The position numbers and the translations under genes were made by a program. DNA of 64,000 nucleotides, taken from positions 558,001 to 622,000 of the forward strand of contig NZ_SODU01000001.1 in NCBI RefSeq assembly GCF_004366075.1, given 5' to 3'. The notes beneath the pieces were generated by a model. That model had not been told where the DNA came from and ran no database searches. It saw nothing but the letters and a program-made list of their open reading frames with translations. Shown one piece after another: positions 1-7,700 of the stretch (position 1 is the first letter of the stretch; the number at the start of each line of letters is the position of its first letter). Origin of the DNA: Kribbella pratensis. GTDB lineage: Bacteria > Actinomycetota > Actinomycetes > Propionibacteriales > Kribbellaceae.

Positions 1-823
1 TGAAGTGCCCCGTCCCGGCCAGCCGGATGACCTCGGTCACCTTCTGGTCCGTCGCCAGGAACTCGCAGAACTCGCTGATCCCGCCGTCGTGCTTGAAGGT
101 CTCCTCGGTGACCTCGTCGCCGCGCTCGTCGCGGATCACCAGCTCGAGCCCCGGCACCAGGAACGACGTCTGCCGCGCCCGGGTGACCAGCTCGTCGTAG
201 TTGAAGGTCGCGTCCTTGGTGAAGATCTGCCGGTCCGCCCAGTACCGGATCCGGGTGCCGGTGACGCCCTTCTTCGCCCGGCCGGCCTTGCGCAGCCCCT
301 TCGCCGGGGTGAAGCCGGCCCCGGCGCCCTCGCCGTCGAACTCACCCGCGACACCGCGCCGGAACGACGTCGTCCAGATCACGCCGCCACGGTCGACCTC
401 GACGTCCAGCCGCGCCGACAGTGCGTTCACCACCGACGCGCCGACGCCGTGCAGACCGCCGGACGCGTTGTACGACCCGCCGCCGAACTTGCCGCCGGCG
501 TGCAGCTTGGTGAACACGACCTCGACACCGCTGAGCTTCGTCTTCGGCTCGATGTCGACCGGGATCCCGCGCGCTCGGTCGACGACCTCGACCGAGCCGT
601 CCTTGTAGAGCACGACGTCGATCCGGTCGCCGTGCCCGGCCAGGGCCTCGTCGACGGCGTTGTCGATGATCTCCCACAGGCAGTGCATCAGGCCGCGGCT
701 GTCAGTGGACCCGATGTACATACCGGGCCGCTTCCGGACCGCCTCGAGACCTTCGAGGACGAGCAGATGGCGGGCGTTGTACGCCGGGTCGATCTCGGTA
801 CTGCGAGGCGTCGGGGCGGCCAC
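1..823 (-). CDS. parE: DNA topoisomerase IV/gyrase subunit B, ParE-like (C-terminus cut by window edge)
   Basis: This is the ATPase subunit of a type II topoisomerase, which uses ATP to pass one DNA duplex through another. Only the first 274 residues lie in the window. They cover the GHKL ATPase domain: RKRPGMYIG at about 30-38, the metal-ligand helix EIIDNAVDEA at 51-60, and the ATP lid GGLHGVGAS at 122-130. The start is GTG at 821-823, with GAAGGAG four to five bases upstream. The motif normally read as D-x-G-x-G is Asp-Arg-Ala-Arg-Gly here (residues 82-86), so one conserved glycine is alanine. A location near a principal sigma gene and a DUF7455 gene is familiar for the second type II topoisomerase of actinobacteria, so I favour ParE over the replication-origin GyrB. 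Without the C-terminus this is an inference. Confidence 0.88.
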   Translation of the reverse strand, partial: MAAPTPRSTEIDPAYNARHLLVLEGLEAVRKRPGMYIGSTDSRGLMHCLWEIIDNAVDEALAGHGDRIDVVLYKDGSVEVVDRARGIPVDIEPKTKLSGVEVVFTKLHAGGKFGGGSYNASGGLHGVGASVVNALSARLDVEVDRGGVIWTTSFRRGVAGEFDGEGAGAGFTPAKGLRKAGRAKKGVTGTRIRYWADRQIFTKDATFNYDELVTRARQTSFLVPGLELVIRDERGDEVTEETFKHDGGISEFCEFLATDQKVTEVIRLAGTGHF

Positions 824-1215
824 AGGGCTCCTTCACTGGATTGCCACACTTACACACCGCAGCTTATGCGGCCGCACCCCCAAAACGTGGCAGGCGGGGC
901 CCGTGACGACTGGCGGGTGGGTACCGGAGATGCGTGTCGCGACAGGTATCGATCCGGACTCGATTAAGAGTGGCGTACGACACTCCGAATCCGAGCAGAC
1001 GGTGACGGCTCCATGGCGCACAGTGAGAGAAGAAGCACCCCGCCTCCGTGTATCACCAGAAATCGCCCGAAGACGAAACGATTCCGCGTCAGCAAGCGTC
1101 ATACGAGGACAGGTGGTTCGTCTCACATACGGACACGTTGTCCCCACCGGGAAGCGATCCGCATGTCAGGATGTTGCAATCTGGTGAGTACGGAACTAGA
1201 TGAGATGAGGCCTCA
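824..1215. promoter_or_regulatory. Divergent intergenic region between parE-like and DUF7455 genes
   Basis: These 392 bases hold no convincing gene and are visibly less GC-rich than the coding DNA around them. They must carry the promoter of the leftward parE-like gene and probably that of the rightward small zinc protein. For the rightward gene the best candidate is TTGCAA (1174-1179), a 17-nt spacer and TAGATG (1197-1202), which would leave a very short leader before the ATG at 1216. GAGTG and CACTC arms flank the segment near 970-990. These assignments are by eye only. Confidence 0.35.
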
Positions 1216-1446
1216 ATGACTACAGCACTCGCCCCGAGTTCGGCGCTGTCTGCCGCGGATCGTTGTGACCGCTGCGGTGCGCAGGCCTACGTCCGAGTCA
1301 CCCTGACCAGCGGTGGGGAGCTACTTTTCTGCGCCCACCACGGCCGCGAGCACTCGGAGAAGCTGCGCGACATCGCGATCACCATCCACGACGAGACCGG
1401 TCGGCTCGAAGCCACCCCCACGGTCACCGTAGACGACGAGCGGTGA
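1216..1446 (+). CDS. DUF7455-type small zinc-binding protein
   Basis: A 76-residue acidic protein. It has a CDRCG knuckle at about residues 17-21 and a second metal-binding half, FCAHHGREH, at about 37-45, so it should bind one zinc ion through two Cys pairs or Cys/His ligands. A short variable Ala/Ser-rich leader precedes the first Cys, and the tail ends DDER. I recognise it as the conserved actinobacterial small protein often found beside principal sigma factor and parE genes (DUF7455). No enzymatic role is known to me. ATG 1216 has only a weak ribosome site. A strong terminator follows the gene. Confidence 0.75.
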   Translation: MTTALAPSSALSAADRCDRCGAQAYVRVTLTSGGELLFCAHHGREHSEKLRDIAITIHDETGRLEATPTVTVDDER

Positions 1447-1500
1447 CCCACACGCTGTTCTAAACGCGCCAGCGCCGGCGCCAAAGTCATCACAGGCTTC

Positions 1501-1541
1501 GATGGCGGTTCACCCGAGCGGTGAACCGCCATCCCTCTTTT
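1501..1541 (+). terminator. Rho-independent terminator after DUF7455 gene
   Basis: A perfect 14-bp inverted repeat (arms 1501-1514 and 1520-1533, 5-nt loop) is followed by a CTCTTTT run at 1535-1541. It lies between the rightward DUF7455 gene and the 3' end of the leftward MocR gene, so it could serve both strands. Confidence 0.85.
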
Positions 1542-1553
1542 CACCGAAATGGC

Positions 1554-3029
1554 TTACACGACAGGTACGCCGGGACCGGGTCCGTGCCGCCGTAGCTCCT
1601 GCCAGGCCCGCGAAAGCCGCGCGACCGCATCATCAAGCACTTGCTCGGAGTAGGCGAACGGCACCCGTAAGTAGTCGTTGTGCGCACCCGACGGATCCAT
1701 GGCCTGCCCGGCCACCACCTCGACGCCGTGCCGCAAGGCCACCTGCGCGAACACGCGAGCATCAGTGTCCGGCAACCGGACCCACAACGCCGATCCACCG
1801 ACCGGCGGCGACCATTCCCAGTCCGGTAGTCGTTCGGTCAGCAACTCCCCCATCAGCTTCTTCCGTATGGTCGCCAGCCGCGCCCGGACCGACGTCAGCT
1901 CGGTGAGCCGCGGCAGCAGCCGGGCAGTCAGCGCCTGGTCGATGACCGGACTCCCCAGGTCGGCCAGCGCCTTGTGCCGCGCCAGCCGCTCGGCGAGCGG
2001 CCGCGACGCCCGGATCCACCCGATCCGCAGGCCGCCTCACACGGCCTTCGACACCGACCCGATGGTCAGCACCTCGGCGTCGTCCGGCGCATACGCCGCC
2101 AGCGGCGGCGGGATCTCCGGACCGGCCGGATCCCACGCCGAGTACGCGTTGTCCTCGACCACGACGACTCCGTGCCGCGCCGCCAGTTCCGCGACCTGCC
2201 GGCGGCGGTTCGCCGACATCAGCCGGCCGGTCGGGTTGTGGAACGTCGGCATCACGAACAGCATCGCCGGCTGATGCTCAGCGAACGCGGCCTCGAGCAG
2301 GTCCGGCCGGATCCCGGCGTCGTCCAGCGGTACGCCGACCACTCGTCCGCCGGCCGCGCCGAACAGGTCGAAGCATCCCGGCCAGCTCGGCTGCTCGATG
2401 GCGACCGTGGCGCCGTTGCGCAGGTACATCTGCGTCGCCAGCGCGATCGCCTGGTGCGCGCCGGTCGTCACCACGATCTCGTCGGGCGACGTCGGCAACC
2501 CGCCCTCGGCGAAGTGTTCCGCGATCCGCTCCCGCAGTATCGGCAGGCCGCGCGGGTGGTACCCGACGTCGCCGAGCAGTGCGGGCAGCTCGTCGGAGGC
2601 CAGCGCGATGAGCTCCGACGACAGTTCGGGCAGCCCAGGATCCACGGCGTAAGTGAGCGAGATGACCTCGCCCGGTCCGACAGTGATCCGGTGGAACAGC
2701 GACTCGCCGTACCCGGCGGGCATCTGCTTGTCCGATCGTGAACGACCGCGTCCGGCCGTCCGCGCGACCGTCGTACCGCTGCCGCGCCGGCTTTCGACCA
2801 GGCCGCGGGCGCGGAGCTCGTCGTACGCCGCGACGACCGTCGAGCGGCTGATCGCCAACGAGTCGGCCAGCCGCCGCTCGGCCGGAAGGCGGGCACCGAC
2901 CGGGAGCTCCGCGGAGCCGATCAGCGCGGCGATCTCGTCGGCCAGCCGCCGGTACAGGCCGCCGCTGCGGGTGCTCAGCCGGTGCCCGATCAGGTCGGCC
3001 AGCGCCGACGGGTCTCCAGAACGGTCCAC
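1554..3029 (-). pseudogene. MocR/PdxR-type GntR-aminotransferase regulator interrupted by in-frame TGA
   Basis: Regulators of this family join an N-terminal GntR winged helix to a fold-type I aminotransferase-like domain that binds pyridoxal phosphate. The winged helix is at about residues 20-90 (LPAERRLADSLAISRSTV). The aminotransferase part includes FHNPTGR and the PLP-lysine motif SVSK near residue 328. The reading frame stops at TGA (+ strand 2037-2039) three residues after that lysine, where relatives have Trp (KAVWGGLRIGW). The same frame then continues without another stop for about 160 codons to 1554, with normal family sequence (GGLRIGWIRAS, later GGSALWVRLP). The intact product would be about 491 residues. 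It looks like a single TGG-to-TGA change, meaning a recent nonsense mutation or a base-call error. The start is GTG 3029, but its GGAG site is very close, so a start further in is possible. The divergent LysE exporter is the likely target. Confidence 0.8.
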
Positions 3030-3119
3030 TTCTCCTCATATTGGCTCGGGTGGACTGCTTCTCGCGCCGCCAGGCTAGTACCGGAAGGCAGTCCAGTTCG
3101 AGAGCAGGAGTGAGCAGAC

Positions 3120-3746
3120 ATGATGATCGGTCAGCTGCTGGGGTTCACCGGCGCGACGGTGGTGCTGGTCGGGATGCCGGGGCCGAACAACTTGTACATC
3201 TCGCTCCGCAGCCTCACCCAGGGCCGTCGTGCGGGCGTCGTCTCGGCACTGGCCATCGAGACCGGGACGCTCGTCTACATCGTCGTGACCGCGCTCGGTC
3301 TCGCCACCCTCGTGCAGACGTCGCCCACGCTCTTCACCGCCATCACCGTCGCCGGGGCGCTCTACCTCGCGTACCTCGGTCTCAAGCTGCTCAAGGCTCC
3401 CGCGGGCGACCACGCGGCCGATATCCAGGCCGCGCCGCTCGGCCGCGTGTTCCGCGACGGTGTCGTGGTGAACCTGCTCAACCCGAAGGCCGCGCTGTTC
3501 TTCCTCGCCTTCCTGCCGCAGTTCGCGACCCGCGGCGCGGATCCCGCTCAGCTCCGCACGGAACTCCTCGTGCTCGGCGTCGGCGCCTTGCTGATCGGCC
3601 TCACCCTCGACCTCTGCTACGCGATCGGCGCCGACGCCGTCGGCCGCCGCTTCCGCTCGGTCCGTACGACGAGCCGCCGGCGCAACCTGATCGTCGCGGC
3701 GATCTACCTCGGACTGTCCGCGTTCGCGCTGATCACGGCACTCTGA
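3120..3746 (+). CDS. LysE/RhtB family amino-acid exporter
   Basis: A 208-residue membrane protein with about six hydrophobic segments and the LysE/RhtB N-terminal signature GMPGPNNLYI at about 18-27. NLLNPKAALFFLAFLPQF at about 115-132 is also typical. Members export amino acids or their analogues across the cytoplasmic membrane. The substrate cannot be told from sequence. AGGAG precedes the double ATG at 3120/3123. The gene is divergent from the MocR regulator, an arrangement often seen for MocR-controlled transporters. Its 3' end overlaps the convergent debranching-enzyme gene by 43 bp. Confidence 0.87.
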   Translation: MMIGQLLGFTGATVVLVGMPGPNNLYISLRSLTQGRRAGVVSALAIETGTLVYIVVTALGLATLVQTSPTLFTAITVAGALYLAYLGLKLLKAPAGDHAADIQAAPLGRVFRDGVVVNLLNPKAALFFLAFLPQFATRGADPAQLRTELLVLGVGALLIGLTLDLCYAIGADAVGRRFRSVRTTSRRRNLIVAAIYLGLSAFALITAL

Positions 3747-5716
3747 GGACCTTCGACAACCACCACTGAGCCGTTCTCGAACCGCAGCGACAACGTCTCG
3801 CCGCCGACCCGCAACCCGCCGAGTTCGAGCACCTGCCAGGGCAGCGAGTCAGCGGGATTGATCGCCAGCGTTCCACCGGGTACGTCGGGCTCGATGCCGA
3901 ACGCGGCGACCAGAACGGCGACCGCCGAGGCCGCCGCCCACGCCTGCGGACGGCACGAGAGCGGGTACGGCGTCGGCGTACTCTCCACGCTCTTCCCGCG
4001 TCCGCCGTACAACTCCGGCAGGCGGTAGTCGAACGCCTCTGCCGCACGCACCAGACCCTCGACGTACGACGACGCCACGTCGGCCTGACCGCTCGCGAAC
4101 AGGCCTTGGACCGTCATGGCGGTGTCGTGCGGCCACACGCTGCCGGTGTGGTAGCCGAGTGGGTTGAAGCGGGTCATTGCGGTGGACAACGTTCGCAGCC
4201 CGAAGCCACTGTTCAGGTCCTCACCGGCCAGTACGTCGGCGACCGTTTGCTCCTCGTCCGCGTCGAGCAGCCCGGTGCCGAGCAGGTGGCCCATGTTCGA
4301 GGCACGGCCGGCGACCGGGTTCTTCGCGCCGTCGAGCGCGATCGCCGGGTAGCCGTCGATCCAGAACTCCTCGCGGAAGCGTTCCTGCAGCGCGGTCGCC
4401 CAGGTCCGCCACTCGTCGCCGGACTCGCCGTGCGCGTCGAGCAGTTCGGCGCCCTTGACGGCAGCGGCGTACGCGTATCCCTGCACCTCGCACAGCGCGA
4501 TCGGCGCCGTCGCCAACGTCCCGTCGGGCCACTGCACCGCGTCGTTGGAGTCCTTCCAGCCCTGGTTCGCGAGCCCGTGTCCCGACTCGTCGACGTACTC
4601 GAGGAAGCCGTCGTCGTCCGGGTCGGCGTACTCCTTCATCCAGGTGAGGGCGCGCTTCAGGTTCGGCAGCAGGTCACGGACCTCGTCGGCGGGCATGCCC
4701 CACCGCCATGCCTTGTGCAGCGTCATGATCCACAGCTGGGTCGCGTCGTGGGTGCCGTAGTACACGGCCGGGAGGACCAGTCCGCCGCCGTGGTCGGCGA
4801 CCTCGGCGCGGAGCTCGTGCGGGATCTTGCCCGGCTGTTCGGCGGATCCGGCGTCGACCTTGGTGCCTTGCCGCGCGGCCAGTGCGCGCAGCGTGCCGGC
4901 GGCCAGCGTCGGGTCGACAGGGATCAGCATGCCCGACGAGATGAGCGAGTCGCGGCCGAAGAGCGTGAGGTACCAGGGCGGACCGGCGCCGAGGTAGCGG
5001 TCGTCGTCGGCGGCGAGTTGGAGCGCGCGGACGTCCTCCAGCGAACGGTCCAGCCAGCGTTCGACGCGCTTGTCGTCACAGCGGACAGTGACGTCGTACG
5101 GCGTGCGCTCGGCCGGCGGCTCGATCGAGAAGCCGGTGTTCGACTTCGGGAAGTCGGCCGTGACGCGCACGGTGATGGTGAACTCCTCCCCCGGCTCGAT
5201 GCGCGGCGTGGCCGAAACGCCGGGGTCGGCGGTGACCACGACGCGGGTGTCGTCGCTCTCCCAGCGCGTGCGGCCGGGGCCGTCCGGGAGCGGTGCAAGT
5301 TGCGGCAGGCTGGTGGCGGCGCCGCTGCGGACCGCGGCCGTGCCGGCGAGATCGGTGCCGAGGGCAACATCCAGCCGGCCCGCGATCGCCGACCGGGAAC
5401 GGTTCACGAGGGTGATGCGCTCGGTGAGACCTTCGGAGTCGACCGTCCGGGTCCGGTACAGCATCACGGTCGGGTCGTGCCGGGTGTCGCCCAGTCCCTC
5501 GACCATCGCGACGTACTGATGGGTCGCCGCATCCCGCTCGTCGACGTGCACCGGGATCGGCGCGCGACCGTCGACCGTCACGCTGAGGTGGGACAGGATC
5601 CGGCGGTCCCGGGCGTACACGCCCTCGGCGCCGGCTCCGGTCAGCTGACCGGAGCGGGGCGACAGGACCACCCACGGGGCAGCGAGCGCGGTGACCAGTT
5701 CGTGCAAAGGGGACAT
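3704..5716 (-). CDS. Amylo-alpha-1,6-glucosidase/glycogen-debranching N-terminal domain protein
   Basis: A 670-residue protein with two parts. Residues about 10-210 form the beta-rich glycogen-debranching N-terminal domain (GVYARDRRILSHLSV). Residues about 215-640 form an (alpha/alpha)6-barrel glycoside hydrolase of the amylo-1,6-glucosidase/GH63-like group, with ERWLDRSLEDVRAL, WYLTLFGRDSLI and YHTGSVWPHDTA. The Asp of GRDS and acidic residues around DPDDDGFLEYVDESGHGL are candidate catalytic positions. The likely role is hydrolysis of alpha-glucosidic linkages in glycogen- or trehalose-related sugars. The name debranching enzyme is by family only. It has no signal peptide, so it is cytoplasmic. 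The ATG is at 5714-5716. It is divergent from the DUF456 gene, 41 bp away. Confidence 0.82.
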   Translation of the reverse strand: MSPLHELVTALAAPWVVLSPRSGQLTGAGAEGVYARDRRILSHLSVTVDGRAPIPVHVDERDAATHQYVAMVEGLGDTRHDPTVMLYRTRTVDSEGLTERITLVNRSRSAIAGRLDVALGTDLAGTAAVRSGAATSLPQLAPLPDGPGRTRWESDDTRVVVTADPGVSATPRIEPGEEFTITVRVTADFPKSNTGFSIEPPAERTPYDVTVRCDDKRVERWLDRSLEDVRALQLAADDDRYLGAGPPWYLTLFGRDSLISSGMLIPVDPTLAAGTLRALAARQGTKVDAGSAEQPGKIPHELRAEVADHGGGLVLPAVYYGTHDATQLWIMTLHKAWRWGMPADEVRDLLPNLKRALTWMKEYADPDDDGFLEYVDESGHGLANQGWKDSNDAVQWPDGTLATAPIALCEVQGYAYAAAVKGAELLDAHGESGDEWRTWATALQERFREEFWIDGYPAIALDGAKNPVAGRASNMGHLLGTGLLDADEEQTVADVLAGEDLNSGFGLRTLSTAMTRFNPLGYHTGSVWPHDTAMTVQGLFASGQADVASSYVEGLVRAAEAFDYRLPELYGGRGKSVESTPTPYPLSCRPQAWAAASAVAVLVAAFGIEPDVPGGTLAINPADSLPWQVLELGGLRVGGETLSLRFENGSVVVVEGPQSAVISANADSPR

Positions 5717-5757
5717 GTCTCCACCCTAAAGGCCGGTCGGTGCGAGAGAGTGTGGGT

Positions 5758-6243
5758 ATGGAGACAGGGGTGACCGTACTGGTCGGGATCGCGATCTTCG
5801 TCGGGATCGTGGGCATCGTCGTACCGATCCTGCCCGGAGCGATCCTCAGTCTGGCCGCGATCCTGGTCTGGGCGATCGTCGAGCACAGCGCGATCGGGTG
5901 GGTCGTGTTCGCGATCGCCGCGGTCCTGATCGGTGCGAGTCAGGTGGTGAAGTACGTCGTACCGGAGCGGCGGCTCCGTGAGGCCGGCGTACCGCGGCGG
6001 TCGATGGTCGTCGGGATCCTGCTCGGCATCGTCGGGTTCTTCGTCATCCCGGTGGTCGGCATGTTCGTCGGCTTCCCGATCGGCGTCTACCTGTCCGAGC
6101 TGCAGCGCCGGCGCGACCACGCCGCGGCCTGGACCTCGACCAAGCACGTGCTTCGGCAGACCGGCGTCTCCATCCTCATCGAACTGGTCGGCACGTCACT
6201 CGCCGCAGCCGTCTGGCTCGTCGCGGTGCTTTTCGTCGTCTGA
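5758..6243 (+). CDS. DUF456 family membrane protein
   Basis: A 161-residue integral membrane protein with four to five hydrophobic segments. The Gly/Val/Ile-rich first hairpin has the family motif GIVVPILPGAIL at about residues 19-30. A cytoplasmic Arg-rich loop (VPERRLREAGVPRR) separates the halves. DUF456 proteins have no established function. I chose ATG 5758 because the protein then opens directly into the first membrane helix; an upstream in-frame start at 5740 adds only six residues. It appears to be a single-gene unit. Confidence 0.75.
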   Translation: METGVTVLVGIAIFVGIVGIVVPILPGAILSLAAILVWAIVEHSAIGWVVFAIAAVLIGASQVVKYVVPERRLREAGVPRRSMVVGILLGIVGFFVIPVVGMFVGFPIGVYLSELQRRRDHAAAWTSTKHVLRQTGVSILIELVGTSLAAAVWLVAVLFVV

Positions 6244-6260
6244 GCGACACCGTTCTTAGC

Positions 6261-6290
6261 TGATTGCCAGGTTCCTCTTATCCGCGGCGG
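6261..6290 (+). promoter_or_regulatory. Putative OmpR-type regulator site upstream of DUF5666 gene
   Basis: TGATTGCCAGG at 6261-6271 is repeated exactly at 6945-6955, upstream of the response regulator gene. It is followed by a pyrimidine-rich TTCCTCTTA. Its presence before both the secreted protein gene and the two-component operon suggests a shared operator. No binding data are available. Confidence 0.45.
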
Positions 6291-6374
6291 AGGTTCGTCC
6301 AAGCCTGACGCGTCATCCTGGGAGGGACGAGTGCCGGGTGACGTCCCGGTACGCAGTACGGAAGGCGCAACAGG

Positions 6375-6911
6375 ATGAAGCTCTCTCAGAAGCGATGGCG
6401 GCTGCTCGGCACGGTGGCCGCCGTGGCCGTGACGACTACGGCCGGCGGGGTCGCTTGGGCTGCCAGCAACGCGGACCCGACGCCGTCGCCGTCGGCCTCC
6501 CCCTCCAGCCCGTCGACGCCCGGACAGCAACAGAAGCCGGACAGACCGGGCAAGGGCGGATTCGGGTCGCGCGGCGAGTTCGGGCTCGGCGGGGCGCTGC
6601 ACGGCGAGTTCGTCGTACCGAAGGACGGCGGCGGGTACCAGACCGTCGCGACCCAGCGCGGAGAGGTCACCGCGGTCAGCAAGGACTCGATCACCGTGAA
6701 GAGCGCGGACGGGTACAGCCGGACCTACACGCTCACCGAGGACACCATGGTCAACGCGGCCCGCGACGGCATCGACGACGTCAAGACCGGGAACACCGTG
6801 ACCGTGATGGCTGTGGTCACCGACGGCAAGGCGACCGCCAGCTCGGTGAACGACGGGACCGTTCGCGACGCGGCCGGCCAGAAGTGGGGTTTCAAGCACG
6901 GTCCCCGCTGA
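6375..6911 (+). CDS. Secreted DUF5666-domain protein
   Basis: A 178-residue exported protein. Its N-terminus is a classic signal peptide: MKLSQKRWRLL, a hydrophobic core, and a probable cleavage after AWAAS near residue 29-30. A Pro/Ser-rich linker (about 33-60) and a Gly/Phe-rich stretch follow. A DUF5666-like OB/beta-barrel domain then covers about 90-165 (RGEVTAVSKDSITVKSADG, NTVTVMAVV). The function is unknown; such domains lie outside the membrane. The gene directly precedes an OmpR-type two-component system, and both promoters carry TGATTGCCAGG, so it is a likely target of that system. GGAAGG lies a suitable distance upstream of the ATG. Confidence 0.75.
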   Translation: MKLSQKRWRLLGTVAAVAVTTTAGGVAWAASNADPTPSPSASPSSPSTPGQQQKPDRPGKGGFGSRGEFGLGGALHGEFVVPKDGGGYQTVATQRGEVTAVSKDSITVKSADGYSRTYTLTEDTMVNAARDGIDDVKTGNTVTVMAVVTDGKATASSVNDGTVRDAAGQKWGFKHGPR

Positions 6912-6944
6912 ATTCGCTCTCGGTAGGCGCGGACGACTCACAGG

Positions 6945-6981
6945 TGATTGCCAGGAACCTTCCAGGGTTCACGGGGGAACC
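6945..6981 (+). promoter_or_regulatory. Putative autoregulatory site upstream of response regulator
   Basis: The second copy of TGATTGCCAGG (6945-6955) is followed by an inverted pair, GGTTC at 6966-6970 and GAACC at 6977-6981, just before the ATG at 6999. This fits autoregulation of the two-component operon together with the DUF5666 gene. Confidence 0.4.
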
Positions 6982-6998
6982 ACCGGCACACTGAGACC

Positions 6999-7700
6999 AT
7001 GAGTCCGCATCTGCTGGTTGTCGACGACGAGCCGAACATCGTCGAGCTCCTGTCCGCGAGCCTGCGGTTCGCCGGGTACGACGTGACCACGGCGACCCAC
7101 GGCGCCGAGGCGCTGCGCAAGGCGCGGGACGTGGAGCCGGACCTGGTCGTGCTCGACGTGATGATGCCCGGGCTGGACGGCTTCGAGGTCGTACGCCGGT
7201 TGCGCGGTGAGGATCGGCACGTGCCGGTGCTGTTCCTCACCGCCCGGGACGCGGTCGAGGACAAGGTGCTCGGCCTGCAGACCGGCGGCGACGACTACGT
7301 CACGAAGCCGTTCAGCCTGGACGAGCTCGTAGCCCGTGTGCGTGCGCTGCTCCGCCGGTCCGGTCACCGCGAGCAGACCACGACCGAGGCCGCCGTACTG
7401 CGCTATGCGGACCTGGAACTGAACGAGGACAGCTACGAGGTCTTCAAGTCCGGTCAGGCCGTGCAGCTGTCGCTGACCGAGTTCAAGCTGCTGCGGTGCC
7501 TGCTGGAGAACGCCGAGCGGGTGATGTCGAAGGGGCAGATCCTGTCCGCGGTCTGGAACTACGACTTCGCCGGGGACGCCGGCGTGGTCGAGTCGTACAT
7601 GTCCTACCTGCGCCGTAAGGTCGACACCGGCGATCAGAAGCTGCTCCACACCGTCCGCGGGGTCGGCTATGTCCTGCGTACTCCGCGAGGCCCCAACTGA
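6999..7700 (+). CDS. OmpR/PhoB-family response regulator
   Basis: A 233-residue DNA-binding response regulator. The receiver domain covers residues 1-120: acidic pair DDE at 9-11, phospho-acceptor Asp53 in VVLDVMMPG, Thr of FLTARD, and Lys in YVTKPF. An OmpR-type winged helix covers about 135-230 (LSLTEFKLLRCLLENAERVMSK, YLRRKVD, VRGVGYVLR). I chose ATG 6999 because the product then begins MSPHLLVVDDE, as the family does. The stop codon overlaps the start of the histidine kinase gene (TGATG), indicating translational coupling. Together they form a complete two-component system that resembles actinobacterial TcrA/MprA-like regulators. The signal is unknown. Confidence 0.93.
   Translation: MSPHLLVVDDEPNIVELLSASLRFAGYDVTTATHGAEALRKARDVEPDLVVLDVMMPGLDGFEVVRRLRGEDRHVPVLFLTARDAVEDKVLGLQTGGDDYVTKPFSLDELVARVRALLRRSGHREQTTTEAAVLRYADLELNEDSYEVFKSGQAVQLSLTEFKLLRCLLENAERVMSKGQILSAVWNYDFAGDAGVVESYMSYLRRKVDTGDQKLLHTVRGVGYVLRTPRGPN

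Noticed and set aside
2037..2039. Selenocysteine codon at the MocR TGA
   Set aside because: MocR proteins have Trp here, not Cys or Sec, and I saw no selenium machinery or obvious SECIS element.
4106..5773. 555-codon rightward open frame opposite the debranching enzyme gene
   Set aside because: A GC-rich shadow of the leftward gene: no family resemblance, and Arg/Val/Gly-skewed composition.
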